From NCBI GenBank assembly GCA_006226375.1, contig SBHC01000010.1:1-64000 (forward strand): 64,000 bases of DNA, in the 5' to 3' direction. Origin of the DNA: Deltaproteobacteria bacterium (GTDB lineage Bacteria > Myxococcota_C > UBA6777). Below are positions 63,557-64,000 of the stretch, piece by piece. Each line of letters begins with the position of its first letter. Position 1 is the first letter of the stretch. Both the position numbers and the translations under genes were made by a program. The notes under the pieces are model-generated. The model did no database searches and was not told the origin of the DNA. It worked only from the letters and a program-made list of their open reading frames with translations.

Positions 63557-64000
63557 TTATGATTTCGACTTTGCTTCTTTGGAAGCTCGGCGGGTCGGGT
63601 TTTTGTACGATGTGCCGCACAACCAGTCCCAGTGATGGAAGAAGGAGCCAAAGTTCCCCTTGTTGCAGGCATGGTGAAAGTCGTGGGCAGGCGAGCCTCC
63701 ACCGTAGATAATTTTGTGAGGAAACCAAAGCGGCAGGTTGTACCCACAGTGGCCATCAATGGTCTCTAGGACTCGAAGGCTCAGCCAGATCCAAAATGTG
63801 AGGATGTGAACCGGCCAACCCAACCCAAGAACCACCAACGGCGCTGTAAAGGTTGGGATCAGCCCTGCTGCAACAAACTCAACGGGATGCATGTACTGCG
63901 AGGCAATCGCAGAAGATACTCGAAAGTCGTGATGCAGCCGATGAAACCGACGAAACAACGAGCGGTGATGAAAGGCCCGATGCACCCAGTAAAAGAGAGT
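63557..64000 (-). CDS. Sterol desaturase/fatty-acid hydroxylase family protein, 5' end outside window
   Basis: The frame is open to the window end, so only the C-terminal 147 residues are seen. They contain the histidine boxes of the family: HRAFHH, HRLHH, HPVEFVAAG, and near the end AHDFHHACNKGNFG, which bind a di-iron centre. Two hydrophobic stretches (FVAAGLIPTFTAPLVVLGLG, WPVHILTFWIWLSLRVL) are membrane helices. Such proteins hydroxylate or desaturate sterols, carotenoids or fatty acids. The tail is basic (RRASKEAKSKS). A 204-nt gap separates it from the transglutaminase gene. Substrate unknown. Confidence 0.9.
   Translation of the reverse strand, partial: TLFYWVHRAFHHRSLFRRFHRLHHDFRVSSAIASQYMHPVEFVAAGLIPTFTAPLVVLGLGWPVHILTFWIWLSLRVLETIDGHCGYNLPLWFPHKIIYGGGSPAHDFHHACNKGNFGSFFHHWDWLCGTSYKNPTRRASKEAKSKS

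Overview
The window looks like chromosomal DNA of a Gram-negative, probably predatory or soil/marine Myxococcota-type bacterium (former deltaproteobacterium) with roughly balanced base composition. The reasons are the many secreted Cys-rich lipoproteins with lipobox signals, the MopE-type CNGxDDDCDG repeats, a MYXO-CTERM-like anchor (GCTGC, a hydrophobic segment, then RRRKK), P450s, a PrsW-type protease, a neutral-ceramidase-like enzyme and a SpvB/RHS giant protein. No rRNA, tRNA, CRISPR array or insertion sequence was seen. Lineage is inferred from gene content only.

Layout. 1-4.0 kb: end of a gene built of exact 354-nt repeats, a four-repeat Cys protein, a decayed DUF2911 gene, and an acidic/Gly-His-Cys-rich secreted protein. 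4.3-11.5 kb: LRR protein, large membrane protein, lipoprotein, TPR protein and an M20 amidohydrolase. 11.8-20.6 kb: a Cys-rich lipoprotein behind a sigma70-like promoter, an SDR, an M23 peptidase, a decayed phosphodiesterase fragment, a 1281-aa MopE-repeat/SUMF1 lipoprotein and a membrane-anchored protein. 20.6-28.6 kb: minus-strand run of PrsW protease, P450, S41 protease, a duplicated-domain protein, an acyl-CoA dehydrogenase-like protein and two small membrane proteins. 28.8-40 kb: SpvB/RHS protein of 2047 aa, divergent from a MORN/YwqK-like gene that leads into a plus-strand set of epimerase, flavin amine oxidase and ceramidase-like hydrolase. 40.4-48.2 kb: a 2601-aa lipoprotein of about 48 Cys8 repeats with a 9-unit super-repeat. 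48.4-51.8 kb: quinone reductase-like enzyme and an SGNH/MBOAT O-acyltransferase pair. 52-57.3 kb: MopE/beta-propeller protein followed by a VWA protein that appears fused to a lipoprotein. 57.3-64 kb: minus-strand P450, HEAT-like protein, APH-type kinase, Tgl-type transglutaminase with an EF-hand, and a sterol desaturase-family gene cut by the window end.

How they may work together (inference): most products are exported, and the region is rich in envelope decoration and adhesion functions (Cys-repeat lipoproteins, acyltransferase pair, transglutaminase, M23 and S41 peptidases). A second theme is lipid or secondary metabolism (two P450s, sterol desaturase family, epimerase/oxidase/ceramidase-like set). 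Several intergenic stretches hold decayed gene fragments, which points to ongoing gene loss. The most unusual items are the hierarchical repeat in the giant lipoprotein, the VWA-lipoprotein fusion, the Tgl-type transglutaminase and the ceramidase-like enzyme with Thr in place of the expected nucleophilic Ser.
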